DNA of 64,000 bases from Halopseudomonas sp002296055 (GCF_050876985.1 NZ_JBPAPP010000004.1); one strand, 5' to 3'. Shown: positions 33,841-41,887, numbered from the stretch's first letter. Translations and numbers: made by a program. The notes: a model not told the origin generated them from the sequence alone.

Positions 33841-34665
33841 TCAGCCAGCGTTCTGAGCACCCTGCAATCCGTCTGGCAGGTGGATGACACCCTCCAGATA
33901 GAGCACCGTGTGCCCGCTGATCAGCACCCGTTCATCATTCACCTCGCAGTACAGATGCCCGCCACGCGCCGACGCCTGATAGGCATGCAGCGTGCGCCGG
34001 CCCAGACGCTCAGCCCATAGCGGCGCCAGTCCGGCGTGGATGGAGCCGGTAACCATATCCTCCAGTCCACCATTAGCGGGCCAGAAATAACGCGAGACAA
34101 AATCCACCTCTCCTCCGGGCGCGGTAACAACCACGTCCCGCGGTGCCAGGCGCGCCAGTTGCTGCGGGGCAGCCTGCACTGAGCGCACTGCGCGTTCGTC
34201 TGCGTATACCGCAAACCACGCCTGATCACTGACCAGTACCTCGTCCGGCGCCAACGACAGGCCCGCCAGCAGCTCCGGTGGCACCTGCGTGACCGCGACC
34301 GGCGGCAATCGCGGAGCGGACATTTGAATCAACCCACCCTCACCGCGGCGCAGCTGCAGCTCGCCCACCGCTGCGGCGCTGAAGGTCAGTTGCTGGCGAG
34401 CCGGGTCTCGGCTGAACACGACATGCGCACTGGCCAGGGTCGCATGGCCGCAGAAGTCGATTTCGGCCAGTGGAGAAAACCAGCGAATCGCAAAGTGGCC
34501 GGGCTGCTGCTCAACCAGAAAAGCGGTTTCCGACACATTGTTCTCGGCCGCAATGGCCTGGAGCACGGTATCGGGCAACCAGCATGACAGCGGCACAACC
34601 GCCGCATAGTTGCCGCCAAACAGGCGATCGGTAAACGCGTCGACTTGATAAAGGGGTAGTTTCAT
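33841..34665 (-). CDS. PhzF-family isomerase-like protein
   Basis: A 274-residue protein of the PhzF/diaminopimelate-epimerase fold. It opens MKLPLYQVDAFTDRLFGGNY and has the catalytic Glu in AENNVSETAFLVEQ (about residue 45), then IRWFSPLAEIDFCGHATLAS, the second family signature. PhzF itself isomerises a phenazine precursor, but no phenazine genes are present and most members have other, unknown substrates. No operon partner is evident beyond the DUF924 gene 101 bases upstream on the same strand. Confidence 0.9.
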   Translation of the reverse strand: MKLPLYQVDAFTDRLFGGNYAAVVPLSCWLPDTVLQAIAAENNVSETAFLVEQQPGHFAIRWFSPLAEIDFCGHATLASAHVVFSRDPARQQLTFSAAAVGELQLRRGEGGLIQMSAPRLPPVAVTQVPPELLAGLSLAPDEVLVSDQAWFAVYADERAVRSVQAAPQQLARLAPRDVVVTAPGGEVDFVSRYFWPANGGLEDMVTGSIHAGLAPLWAERLGRRTLHAYQASARGGHLYCEVNDERVLISGHTVLYLEGVIHLPDGLQGAQNAG

Positions 34666-34766
34666 CGTGCAGCTCCGGCGGCAAAAGGATCAGCCTACCC
34701 CGGCTGGGCCAGTAGGCAGCGGCACAGCCAAGAGTGAAGACAGGAGTACAGTTGGGCCGCCCCGGG

Positions 34767-35309
34767 TCAGAAGCCGCGCCCTTCGGTGCGCAGGAAGGCC
34801 GACTCGTCGGCTGTGGAGGGTCGCAGCAGCACCTCGTTACGGTGCGGATAGCGGCCAAAGCGCTTAAGGATATCCAGGTGCTGACGCTCCGATCGCAGGT
34901 TGTCCTCCAGACCCGGCGCACTAAATAGCATCAGCGCCTGTTCGTGAATGACCAGAGACTCACTGTGCATGAAGGGCATGTACATAAAGGCGCGCATGTT
35001 GATTGGCAATTGCTGGTCATAGCCGGCAGCAACCGCCTCCTGGGCAAGTACCAGAGCGATGCCGTCACTGGCAAAGGCACGTGGGGTGTCGCGCCAGATG
35101 TTGCGCGAAAACTGGTCAAGCACAATGATCTCGGCCAACCGCCCCAGCGCCGTACCACGCCAGTTCATCAGCTCGCCGCGCTCGGCACGCCCGTGCAACG
35201 ACGCAAATCGCTCGCGCATGAAGCGGTCCAGGCCAGGGTCTACCCGCCACCACTGCACGGGCTTGAGCTCGCCAAACCAGAACTCGATCACTTGTTCCAC
35301 CGCCGTCAC
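34767..35309 (-). CDS. DUF924 family protein
   Basis: A 180-residue helical protein of the DUF924 (TPR-like) family. The blocks VIEFWFGELKPVQWWRVDPG, LDQFSRNIWRDTPRAFASD and RAFMYMPFMHSESLVIHEQA are diagnostic. Function unknown. It starts at GTG 35309, preceded by AAGGGG at eight bases. No ATG fits the conserved N-terminus. Confidence 0.88.
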   Translation of the reverse strand: MTAVEQVIEFWFGELKPVQWWRVDPGLDRFMRERFASLHGRAERGELMNWRGTALGRLAEIIVLDQFSRNIWRDTPRAFASDGIALVLAQEAVAAGYDQQLPINMRAFMYMPFMHSESLVIHEQALMLFSAPGLEDNLRSERQHLDILKRFGRYPHRNEVLLRPSTADESAFLRTEGRGF

Positions 35310-35665
35310 TCAGATCCCCCTTGGACGTTCCGCTACACAGCTGGGCACACCACAGCCAGAGACGCGCCTGAGCCGCCTGCCCTCCTGAGAGCCACACGTT
35401 AGTCGCCCCTCGCACGCCTGCCGCCAGCATAAACCACAGCCGGCGTGCTGTTCACTTTTTAGACATCAATTCAAATCTTGGTTATTATGCGCGGCTGCTG
35501 AGTCATCAGCCCATCACATTGCCCGTTCAGGATAAACCTCTGATCGGCGCTTTTATGCATTAACTCCAGAAGTTAATCGCGTTTTTACTGCAGACACGCT
35601 GCAGATCATGGCCCGTCCACTGACGCGCCAGAATACTTTCGACAATAAATATGTGAATAGCCTCT
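35310..35665 (+). other. Leader and promoter region upstream of the KamA-family gene
   Basis: A 356-base spacer without a supported gene. It holds a good sigma70 promoter (listed separately) that predicts a leader of about 170 bases. The leader contains the perfect inverted repeat ATTAACT-CCAGA-AGTTAAT at 35559-35577 and, shortly after, two copies of CTGCAG five bases apart near 35588-35604. Control in the leader is possible but no known riboswitch was recognised. Confidence 0.55.
35460..35488 (+). promoter_or_regulatory. Sigma70 promoter of the KamA-family gene
   Basis: TAGACA at 35460-35465 matches the -35 consensus at five of six bases, and TATTAT at 35483-35488 matches the -10, with a 17-base spacer. 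Transcription would start near 35495, about 170 bases before the ATG. The region is more AT-rich than its surroundings. Confidence 0.65.
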
Positions 35666-37018
35666 ATGTCAAAATCCAACATCATCGCCATTGCTTCACC
35701 CCCCGCATCCGAGTTTGATGTCGATGCGGTACGCCACCAGCGCTTCAAGGTCTATACCGCCAAGCAGTTGGACCAGATTCCGCAGCTACAACAGCTGAGC
35801 GCCGAACAGCGCTTTGAAATGCAGGTGGTGGCCAGCGTGTTACCGTTCCGGGTCAACCAGTACGTCATCGACGAGCTGATCGACTGGCACCAGGTACCGG
35901 CCGACCCGATCTTCCAGCTCACCTTTCCGCAGCGCGGCATGCTCAAGCCGGAGCACTACGACCGCGTGGCCGAGGCCATGCGCAGCGAGCTGCCGGCAGC
36001 CGAGCTCAAGGCGCTGATCAGCGAGATTCGCGCCGAGCTCAACCCGCATCCGGCCGGGCAGCTGGAACACAACATCCCGATGCTGGACGGCGAAGTCGTC
36101 GAGGGTCTGCAGCACAAGTACCGCGAGACCGTGCTGTTCTTCCCCAGCTCCGGGCAGGTCTGCCACAGCTACTGCACCTTCTGCTTTCGCTGGGCGCAGT
36201 TTGTCGGCGACAAGGACCTGAAGATCGCCGCGCGCGAATCCAACCAGTTGCAGGACTACCTGCGCGCCCATCCGGAAGTCACCGACGTGCTGGTCACCGG
36301 CGGCGACCCACTGGTGATGAAAACCCGCAATCTGCGCGCCTATCTGGAGCCGCTGTTGAGCGAGGAGTTTGACCATATCCGCACCATTCGCATCGGCTCC
36401 AAGGCGTTGACCTTCTGGCCCCAACGCGTGGTGACCGATGACGACGCCGAGGATCTGCTCGCCCTGTTCCGCGAAATTCAGGCGGCCGGCAAGCACCTGG
36501 CGCTGATGGCCCACTACAACCACTGGCAGGAGCTGGAACCAGCCATTGCCCGCGAGGCAATCCGCCGTATCCGCGAGACCGGCGCACAAATACGCGCCCA
36601 GGGTCCGCTGCTGGCGCACATCAACGACGATGCCAAGGTCTGGGCACGCCTGTGGCAGACCCAGGTGGAGCTGGGCATCATCCCGTATTACATGTTCGTC
36701 GAGCGCGACACCGGCGCCCGCCACTACTTCGAGGTGCCGCTGGTCAAGGCCTGGCAAATCTACCGTGACGCCATGCAGCAGGTCTCGGGTATCGCCCGCA
36801 CCGCGCGCGGCCCCTCCATGAGTTCGCACCCGGGCAAGGTAGAAATCCAGGGCGTCACCGAGATCAACGGAGAAAAGGTCATTGCCCTGCGCATGATTCA
36901 GGGCCGCAACCCGGCCTGGGTGCAGCGCCCCTTCTTTGCCAAGTACAACGAAGACGCCACTTGGCTCAATCACCTTGAGCCAGCCTTTGGTGAGGAACGC
37001 TTCTTCTTCGACGACTGA
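35666..37018 (+). CDS. KamA-family radical SAM protein (lysine/glutamate 2,3-aminomutase-like)
   Basis: A 450-residue radical SAM, PLP-dependent aminomutase-like enzyme. The [4Fe-4S] motif is CHSYCTFC with Cys166, Cys170 and Cys173. VLVTGGDPLVMKTRNLRAYL is the GGDP motif that contacts SAM. Lys391 in SSHPGKVEIQG is the likely PLP lysine. Members move the alpha-amino group of lysine or glutamate to the beta carbon, and beta-amino acids can serve as osmolytes. No beta-lysine acetyltransferase (ablB) is adjacent, so substrate and purpose are open. The ATG has no clear ribosome binding site. A hairpin terminator follows the gene. Confidence 0.88.
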   Translation: MSKSNIIAIASPPASEFDVDAVRHQRFKVYTAKQLDQIPQLQQLSAEQRFEMQVVASVLPFRVNQYVIDELIDWHQVPADPIFQLTFPQRGMLKPEHYDRVAEAMRSELPAAELKALISEIRAELNPHPAGQLEHNIPMLDGEVVEGLQHKYRETVLFFPSSGQVCHSYCTFCFRWAQFVGDKDLKIAARESNQLQDYLRAHPEVTDVLVTGGDPLVMKTRNLRAYLEPLLSEEFDHIRTIRIGSKALTFWPQRVVTDDDAEDLLALFREIQAAGKHLALMAHYNHWQELEPAIAREAIRRIRETGAQIRAQGPLLAHINDDAKVWARLWQTQVELGIIPYYMFVERDTGARHYFEVPLVKAWQIYRDAMQQVSGIARTARGPSMSSHPGKVEIQGVTEINGEKVIALRMIQGRNPAWVQRPFFAKYNEDATWLNHLEPAFGEERFFFDD

Positions 37019-37090
37019 GGGCAACATTGATCAATTCCGTCTGCCCTCTACCCGGCTTGTTGAGTTGATCAGCGCGCCCTGACGCGATAC

Positions 37091-37124
37091 GCCCGGTGGT
37101 TCAGCATGCCACCGGGCTCTTTTA
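37091..37124 (+). terminator. Rho-independent terminator after the KamA-family gene
   Basis: A nine-base perfect stem (GCCCGGTGG at 37091-37099, CCACCGGGC at 37109-37117) with a nine-base loop, followed by TCTTTTA. It lies 72 bases after the stop codon and before the YkgJ-like gene. Confidence 0.8.
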
Positions 37125-37155
37125 TACTGCACGCCTCACCCCCTGAGATCCGTGC

Positions 37156-37554
37156 ATGAAGCCCCAACTGATCCCCACCGCAGACGTTGATCGTCTCGAT
37201 ACCTGGCAAAAATACCGCAAGGGGCTGTGCGACAGCTGTCGCGCCACCTGCTGCACTCTGCCAGTAGAAGTTCGCCTGGACGACCTGATCCGCTTGGAGC
37301 TGGTGGATGAGTTTGAGCGTGGCGAGCCGCTCAAACACATAGCCAAACGCCTGCAAAAAGCCGGCGTAGTTGAGCGCTTCCACCACAAGAGCGGCGTCTT
37401 TACCCTCAGTCGCATGGCCAACAACGACTGCCTCTATCTGGATACCCGCAGCCGCCGCTGTACGGTCTATCAGAAACGGCCTGCCACCTGCCGCAACCAC
37501 CCCCAAATTGGCCCGCGTCCAGGTTACTGCGCCTATCAGGGGCAGCCGGCCTGA
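37156..37554 (+). CDS. YkgJ-family cysteine cluster protein
   Basis: A 132-residue cytoplasmic protein with a zinc/iron-binding cysteine cluster: GLCDSCRATCCTLPVEV near residues 24-40, then NDCLYLDTRSRRCTVYQKRP and TCRNHPQI, eight or more cysteines in the YkgJ (PF03692) spacing. The family is thought to bind Fe-S or zinc. Its role is not established. It follows the KamA-family gene but is separated from it by a terminator. Confidence 0.87.
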   Translation: MKPQLIPTADVDRLDTWQKYRKGLCDSCRATCCTLPVEVRLDDLIRLELVDEFERGEPLKHIAKRLQKAGVVERFHHKSGVFTLSRMANNDCLYLDTRSRRCTVYQKRPATCRNHPQIGPRPGYCAYQGQPA

Positions 37555-37557
37555 AAT

Positions 37558-37583
37558 GCAAAACGCCGCCCCAAGGGCGGCGC
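37558..37583 (-). terminator. Rho-independent terminator of polyesterase copy 1
   Basis: On the minus strand CGCCGCCC, loop TTG, GGGCGGCG is an eight-base perfect stem followed by TTTTGC. It is 28 bases after the stop of the polyesterase gene (minus strand). The plus-strand side has no T-run, so it serves mainly the minus strand. Confidence 0.8.
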
Positions 37584-37610
37584 TTGCGATGCAGCTTTTA
37601 CCTCAGCTGA

Positions 37611-38528
37611 TTAGTACGGGCAGTTACCGCGATAGTCGGAAATCTGCGAGTCGGACGTGTGGTTCGGACCGCACAGGAACTGCTTGTAGCGCGCATCTTC
37701 ATCCAGGTGCAGCTTCATCCAGGACACCCCGAAGCGGCTCAGCACGTCGTTGTAGATGCTGCCGCCGTTACCGCAATAGTGGCTGCCGTTGTTGATCTCG
37801 ACAAAGGCCTTGTCGATGCTGGACGGCAACGCGTTGTAGAACGGCGAAGCGTGCTGATAGACAGGTGCAATCACATCCGACTCACAGGCAAAGATCAGCG
37901 TCGGGGCCTGCGAACGGCCTGCGTAGTAGCTGGTGGTATCCCACGGCGCCAGCGGAATGGCTGCCTTGATGCGGCCCTCGCGAGCTACGCGCAGGGTACC
38001 GCCACCACCCATGGACCAGCCGATTACACCCAGACGATCGGTGTCGATCATGCCGCGTACCGGGCTGGAGCTGCTGGTGTTCTGGCCAACCAGATAATCC
38101 AGCGCATTGTTGATCTGGCGTCCACGGCTGGCCGGCTGGTCAAAACCGCTGTTGGTGTCGATGGTCATCACCACAAAACCGTAGGACGCCAGTTTGGGGC
38201 CCCACCAGTCGATCGACGACTCGGCAGAAACAAAGCCAGGGATCACGACAATCGCCGCCATGGTGCCGGTGGTGCCTGTCGGATAGTGAATGGTGCCGCC
38301 GCCAAAGCCGCTGACCAGGCTGGATACGCGACTGGTACGCACGCTGTATTGGCCGCGGTCGGCTTCCAGGAAGCTGACGCTCGGATCCGGGCCGCGCTGA
38401 TAGGCAGAGCTGCCGCCGTCACCCGGATCTGGGGTTGGTGCAGGGTTGTTGGCAAGGGCCGGCAGTGCGCAGAGCAACGCGGCACCGGCAAGTACTGAAC
38501 GCAGGGCAAACTTGGGCTTGGAGTTCAT
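37611..38528 (-). CDS. Secreted polyester hydrolase (PE-H-like, type IIa PET hydrolase), copy 1
   Basis: A 305-residue alpha/beta-hydrolase of the cutinase-like polyesterase family. The Sec signal peptide MNSKPKFALRSVLAGAALLC ends at ALA (residue 26). A Pro/Gly-rich linker (NNPAPTPDPGDGGSS) precedes the catalytic domain. The triad is Ser172 in GWSMGGGG, Asp218 in CESDVIAP and His250 in NNGSHYCGNGG, each one residue beyond the PE-H numbering. The paired cysteines of PE-H (214/251 and 285/302 there) are kept. The extended loop and Tyr next to the catalytic His mark type IIa enzymes that degrade aliphatic polyesters and, weakly, PET. Copy 2 lies 383 bases upstream on the same strand. Confidence 0.93.
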   Translation of the reverse strand: MNSKPKFALRSVLAGAALLCALPALANNPAPTPDPGDGGSSAYQRGPDPSVSFLEADRGQYSVRTSRVSSLVSGFGGGTIHYPTGTTGTMAAIVVIPGFVSAESSIDWWGPKLASYGFVVMTIDTNSGFDQPASRGRQINNALDYLVGQNTSSSSPVRGMIDTDRLGVIGWSMGGGGTLRVAREGRIKAAIPLAPWDTTSYYAGRSQAPTLIFACESDVIAPVYQHASPFYNALPSSIDKAFVEINNGSHYCGNGGSIYNDVLSRFGVSWMKLHLDEDARYKQFLCGPNHTSDSQISDYRGNCPY

Positions 38529-38628
38529 TGTTATTATCCATCCTGTTCCGTTGTTGTTATTGCGCCGCCGATATCAGCAAACATCGACAACGGGTCAGGC
38601 CGGATTAAACAAAACTCACAGGCGCACA

Positions 38629-38651
38629 AAAATCACCCATATATGTGACGC
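38629..38651. repeat. Operator-like 23-base repeat, first copy
   Basis: The core TCACCCATATATGTGA at 38633-38648 has TCAC/GTGA inverted ends, with AAAA before and CGC after. It recurs at 38788-38810 with a single base change. It is about 100 bases upstream of the copy 1 start. Confidence 0.65.
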
Positions 38652-38787
38652 TACAAAAGCTCGCCGCCAAGGGCGATAAAGCAGCATTGCCTCACAAACT
38701 TACGATTAAAATTAAGTTACTGATATAGCTGAAAATACAATTAAAAAAGAACGAACATTCATTATTAAGTAAACTATATCGCCACGT

Positions 38788-38810
38788 AAAATCACCCATA
38801 TACGTGACGC
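38788..38810. repeat. Operator-like 23-base repeat, second copy
   Basis: Core TCACCCATATACGTGA at 38792-38807. It agrees with the 38629 element at 22 of 23 positions and lies 159 bases from it in the same orientation. Two nearly identical sites with dyad ends upstream of one gene suggest binding of a regulator, possibly with DNA looping. Confidence 0.65.
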
Positions 38811-38869
38811 CCTACTTACAACTTTTCTGACGTCGCGCTTTCAGGTAAATCCAATACCAGCCAGAAACA

Positions 38870-38895
38870 CACCGGGCCTGACATCAGGCCCGGTG
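38870..38895 (-). terminator. Hairpin terminator candidate of polyesterase copy 2
   Basis: A 12-base perfect stem (CACCGGGCCTGA at 38870-38881, TCAGGCCCGGTG at 38884-38895) lying 16 bases after the copy 2 stop on the minus strand. The minus strand continues TGTTTCTGG, a weak T-tract. The stem would stop read-through from copy 2 into copy 1, so the two genes are probably separate transcripts. Confidence 0.65.
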
Positions 38896-38911
38896 ATCCT
38901 GCTCTGCTCTA

Positions 38912-39826
38912 TTAATACGGGCAGTTACCGCGATAGTCAGAAATCTGCGAGTCGGACGTGTGGTTCGGACCGCACAGGAACTGCTTGTAGCGCGCATCTT
39001 CATCCAGGTGCAGCTTCATCCAGGACACCCCGAAGCGGCTCAGCACGTCGTTGTAGATGCTGCCGCCGTTACCGCAGTAGTGACTGCCGCCGTTGATTTC
39101 CACAAAGGCTTTGTCGATGCTGGACGGCAGCGCGTTGTAGAAGGGCGAGGCGTGCTGATAGACCGGCGCGATCACATCCGACTCACAGGCAAAGATCAGT
39201 GTCGGCGCCTGCGAACGGCCTGCGTAGTAGCTGGTGGTATCCCAGGGAGCCAGCGGGATAGCCGCCTTGATGCGCCCCTCGCGGGCTACGCGCAGAGTGC
39301 CGCCGCCGCCCATGGACCAACCAATGACACCCAGACGATCGGTGTCGATCATGCCGCGTACCGGGCTGGAGCTGCTGGTGTTCTGGCCAACCAGATAATC
39401 CAGCGCGTTGTTGATCTGGGTTGCACGGCTACCCGGCTGGTCAAAGCCGCTGTTGGTGTCGATAGTCATCACAACGAAGCCGTAGGACGCCAGTTTGGGG
39501 CCCCACCAGTCAATGGACGACTCAGCCGAGACAAACCCCGGGATGACCACAACGGCGCCCATGGTGCCGGTTGTACCAGTAGGATAATGGATGGTGCCGC
39601 CACCAAAGCCGCTGACCAGGCCTGAGACGCGGTGGTCACTAACACTGTACTGACCGCGACTGGCTTCCAGGAAGCTGACGCTCGGGTCCGGGCCGCGCTG
39701 ATAGGCAGAGCTACCGCCGTCGCCCGGGTCCGGGGTTGGTGTTGGGTTGTTGGCCAGGGCCGACATCGAGAACATCAGCGCGCTGGCGCCAAGCAGGGTC
39801 GCAAGACCTTTCTTGTTGAAGGGCAT
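38912..39826 (-). CDS. Secreted polyester hydrolase (PE-H ortholog, type IIa PET hydrolase), copy 2
   Basis: A 304-residue secreted alpha/beta-hydrolase. Residue numbers coincide with PE-H of P. aestusnigri as I know it: Ser171 in GWSMGGGG, Asp217 in CESDVIAP, His249 and Tyr250 in GGSHYCGNGG, disulfide cysteines 214/251 and 285/302. Signal peptide MPFNKKGLATLLGASALMFS ends at ALA (residue 25). The mature linker is NNPTPTPDPGDGGSS. PE-H hydrolyses polyesters outside the cell, including amorphous PET. The last ~155 residues differ from copy 1 at one position only (Gly246, Asn in copy 1), while the first half differs more. GGAG lies about nine bases upstream of the ATG. Confidence 0.95.
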   Translation of the reverse strand: MPFNKKGLATLLGASALMFSMSALANNPTPTPDPGDGGSSAYQRGPDPSVSFLEASRGQYSVSDHRVSGLVSGFGGGTIHYPTGTTGTMGAVVVIPGFVSAESSIDWWGPKLASYGFVVMTIDTNSGFDQPGSRATQINNALDYLVGQNTSSSSPVRGMIDTDRLGVIGWSMGGGGTLRVAREGRIKAAIPLAPWDTTSYYAGRSQAPTLIFACESDVIAPVYQHASPFYNALPSSIDKAFVEINGGSHYCGNGGSIYNDVLSRFGVSWMKLHLDEDARYKQFLCGPNHTSDSQISDYRGNCPY

Positions 39827-39888
39827 GAGTAGTGTCTCCGTGAATCATCGTACGAATATTATTTTTGTACTACGGTGATGCATTGCTA

Positions 39889-39905
39889 CGAATAGAATCT
39901 ATTCG
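39889..39905. promoter_or_regulatory. 17-base palindrome upstream of polyesterase copy 2
   Basis: CGAATAGA-A-TCTATTCG is a perfect inverted repeat with eight-base arms, 63 bases upstream of the copy 2 start. Its symmetry and position fit an operator for a dimeric regulator. No matching site was seen at copy 1. Confidence 0.55.
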
Positions 39906-40022
39906 AGCAGGGTCTGCTACTGTATCTACTCGTTACCCGGCAGCCAGCGCCCATTCAGGTGAGGTGGCACGCACCCTGTCACACTTTAGAAAGCGCCGAT
40001 CAAGCGTTTTGCCCATACAAAG

Positions 40023-40058
40023 AAAAACCCCCGCCGGGTAAGCCCGGCGGGGGTTTTT
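40023..40058. terminator. Strong bidirectional terminator after typA
   Basis: A 16-base perfect stem (AAAAACCCCCGCCGGG / CCCGGCGGGGGTTTTT) with loop TAAG, 17 bases after the typA stop on the minus strand. The A/T flanks allow termination in both directions. Confidence 0.92.
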
Positions 40059-40075
40059 ATGCAGCGCGTGGGGTG

Positions 40076-41887
40076 TTAGCCCTTGCTGGCGCGCTTACGC
40101 TCGTTTTCGTTCAGCAGCTTCTTGCGCAGACGAATCGACTTGGGCGTTACTTCAACCAGCTCATCGTCATCGATGAACTCCAGCGCCTGCTCCAGGGTGA
40201 ACTTGACCGGCGGTACCAGCTGGATGGTTTCATCCTTGCCGGAAGCACGCATGTTGTCGAGCTTCTTGCCCTTGGTCGGGTTGATGACCAGATCGTTGTC
40301 ACGGCTGTGGATACCGGCCAGCTGACCTTCGTAGATATCCTGGCCCGGCTCCAGGAACAGCTTGCCGCGATCCTGCAGGGTTTCCAGCGAGTAGGTCAGC
40401 GCCTTACCCGTCGCCATGGACACCAGTACGCCATTCTGGCGGTGTGCAACATCACCCTGCTTGACCGGGCCGTAGTGGCTGAAGGTGCTGGTGATGATAC
40501 CGGTACCGGAGGTCATGGTCAGGAAGCTGTTACGGAAGCCGATCAGACCACGGGCCGGTACAACGTACTCCAGACGCAGACGACCCTTGCCATCCGGGAC
40601 CATGTTGCCCAGGTCACCCTTACGCAGACCCATTTGCTCCATGATCGGACCCTGGTGCTGCTCTTCGATGTCGATGGTAACGTTCTCGTACGGCTCCTGC
40701 TTCTCACCGTCGATTTCCTTGATCACCACCTCAGGACGGGAAATACCCAGCTCGAAGCCTTCGCGACGCATGGTTTCGATCAGTACCGACAGGTGCAGCT
40801 CACCACGACCGGACACCTTGAACTTGTCAGCGCTGTCGCCTTCTTCAACGCGCAGAGCCACGTTGTGCAGCAGTTCTTTTTCCAGACGCTCTTTGATGTT
40901 GCGGCTGGTGACGAACTTGCCTTCTTTACCGGCGAACGGCGAGTCGTTGACCTGGAAGGTCATGCTTACGGTCGGCTCGTCGACGGTCAGCGCCGGCATG
41001 GCTTCAACGTTTTGCTGGTCGCACAGGGTGTCGGAGATGAACAGCGGGTCAAAACCGCTGATGCAGACGATGTCGCCGGCTTGTGCTTCTTCCACTTCAA
41101 CGCGCTGCAGACCGTGGTGACCCATGATCTTCAGAATACGGCCGTTGCGCTTCTTGCCGCTGGCGTCGATGGAGGTGACCGGGGTGTTGGTCTTGACCTT
41201 GCCACGACGGATGCGGCCGATGCCGATAACGCCCAGGAAGCTGTTGTAGTCCAGTGCAGAGATCTGCATCTGGAACGGACCGTCGAGGTCAACGTCCGGG
41301 GACGGAACGCGGTCAACGATGGTCTGGAACAGCGGGGTCAGGTCCTCGGACATTTCTTCCGGGTCCATGCCGGCGATGCCGTTGATCGCGGAGGCGTAAA
41401 CGAACGGGAAGTCCAGCTGCTCGTCGGTCGCACCCAGGCTGTCGAACAGGTCGAATACCTGATCGATAACCCAATCAGGGCGCGCGCCCGGACGGTCAAT
41501 CTTGTTCACCACGACAATCGGACGCAGACCGGCCTGGAAGGCCTTCTGGGTTACGAAGCGGGTTTGCGGCATCGGGCCGTCTACCGCGTCGACCAGCAGC
41601 AGTACCGAGTCAACCATGGACATAACGCGCTCAACCTCGCCACCGAAGTCGGCGTGGCCGGGGGTGTCTACGATGTTGATGTTGTAGCCGTTCCATTTGA
41701 TGGCGGTGTTCTTCGCCAGAATGGTAATGCCGCGCTCCTTCTCCTGGTCGTTGGAATCCATGATCCGCTCGGAATCCAGCTCCTTGCGATCCAGGGTACC
41801 GGACTGACGCAGCAGGGCATCAACCAGCGTGGTCTTACCGTGGTCAACGTGGGCGATGATGGCGATATTGCGGAGATTCTCGATCAC
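40076..41887 (-). CDS. typA: Ribosome-associated GTPase TypA/BipA
   Basis: Translational GTPase of 603 residues that acts in ribosome assembly and stress adaptation. The order is G1 AHVDHGKTTLVDALL, switch II and G3 DTPGHADFGGEVERVM, G4 VVNKIDRPGARPDW, then the EF-G-like domains and the TypA-specific C-terminus ending RKLLNENERKRASKG. Homology begins at IENLRNIAIIAHV, so the start is GTG at 41887 with AGGA nine bases upstream. A longer frame to 41923 lacks family support. Confidence 0.96.
   Translation of the reverse strand: MIENLRNIAIIAHVDHGKTTLVDALLRQSGTLDRKELDSERIMDSNDQEKERGITILAKNTAIKWNGYNINIVDTPGHADFGGEVERVMSMVDSVLLLVDAVDGPMPQTRFVTQKAFQAGLRPIVVVNKIDRPGARPDWVIDQVFDLFDSLGATDEQLDFPFVYASAINGIAGMDPEEMSEDLTPLFQTIVDRVPSPDVDLDGPFQMQISALDYNSFLGVIGIGRIRRGKVKTNTPVTSIDASGKKRNGRILKIMGHHGLQRVEVEEAQAGDIVCISGFDPLFISDTLCDQQNVEAMPALTVDEPTVSMTFQVNDSPFAGKEGKFVTSRNIKERLEKELLHNVALRVEEGDSADKFKVSGRGELHLSVLIETMRREGFELGISRPEVVIKEIDGEKQEPYENVTIDIEEQHQGPIMEQMGLRKGDLGNMVPDGKGRLRLEYVVPARGLIGFRNSFLTMTSGTGIITSTFSHYGPVKQGDVAHRQNGVLVSMATGKALTYSLETLQDRGKLFLEPGQDIYEGQLAGIHSRDNDLVINPTKGKKLDNMRASGKDETIQLVPPVKFTLEQALEFIDDDELVEVTPKSIRLRKKLLNENERKRASKG

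Larger units (their letters stand above)
38529..38911. other. Low-GC spacer between the two polyesterase genes
   Basis: A 383-base spacer. The middle (about 38690-38785) is strikingly AT-rich for this genome, with runs such as TTAAAAAAGAA. It holds two copies of a 23-base operator-like element, the hairpin after copy 2, and no supported gene. It is probably the promoter region of copy 1. Exact -35/-10 boxes could not be fixed. Confidence 0.6.

Noticed and set aside
33841..34665. PhzF as evidence of a phenazine pathway
   Set aside because: No other phz gene is present, and PhzF-fold proteins are widespread with other roles.
35560..35748. Small minus-strand frame over the KamA leader
   Set aside because: It overlaps the KamA start, lacks a ribosome site and shows no recognisable motif.
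38650..38800. AT-rich spacer as a remnant of a mobile element
   Set aside because: No transposase remnant, terminal repeats or target duplications were found. A regulatory region is the simpler explanation.
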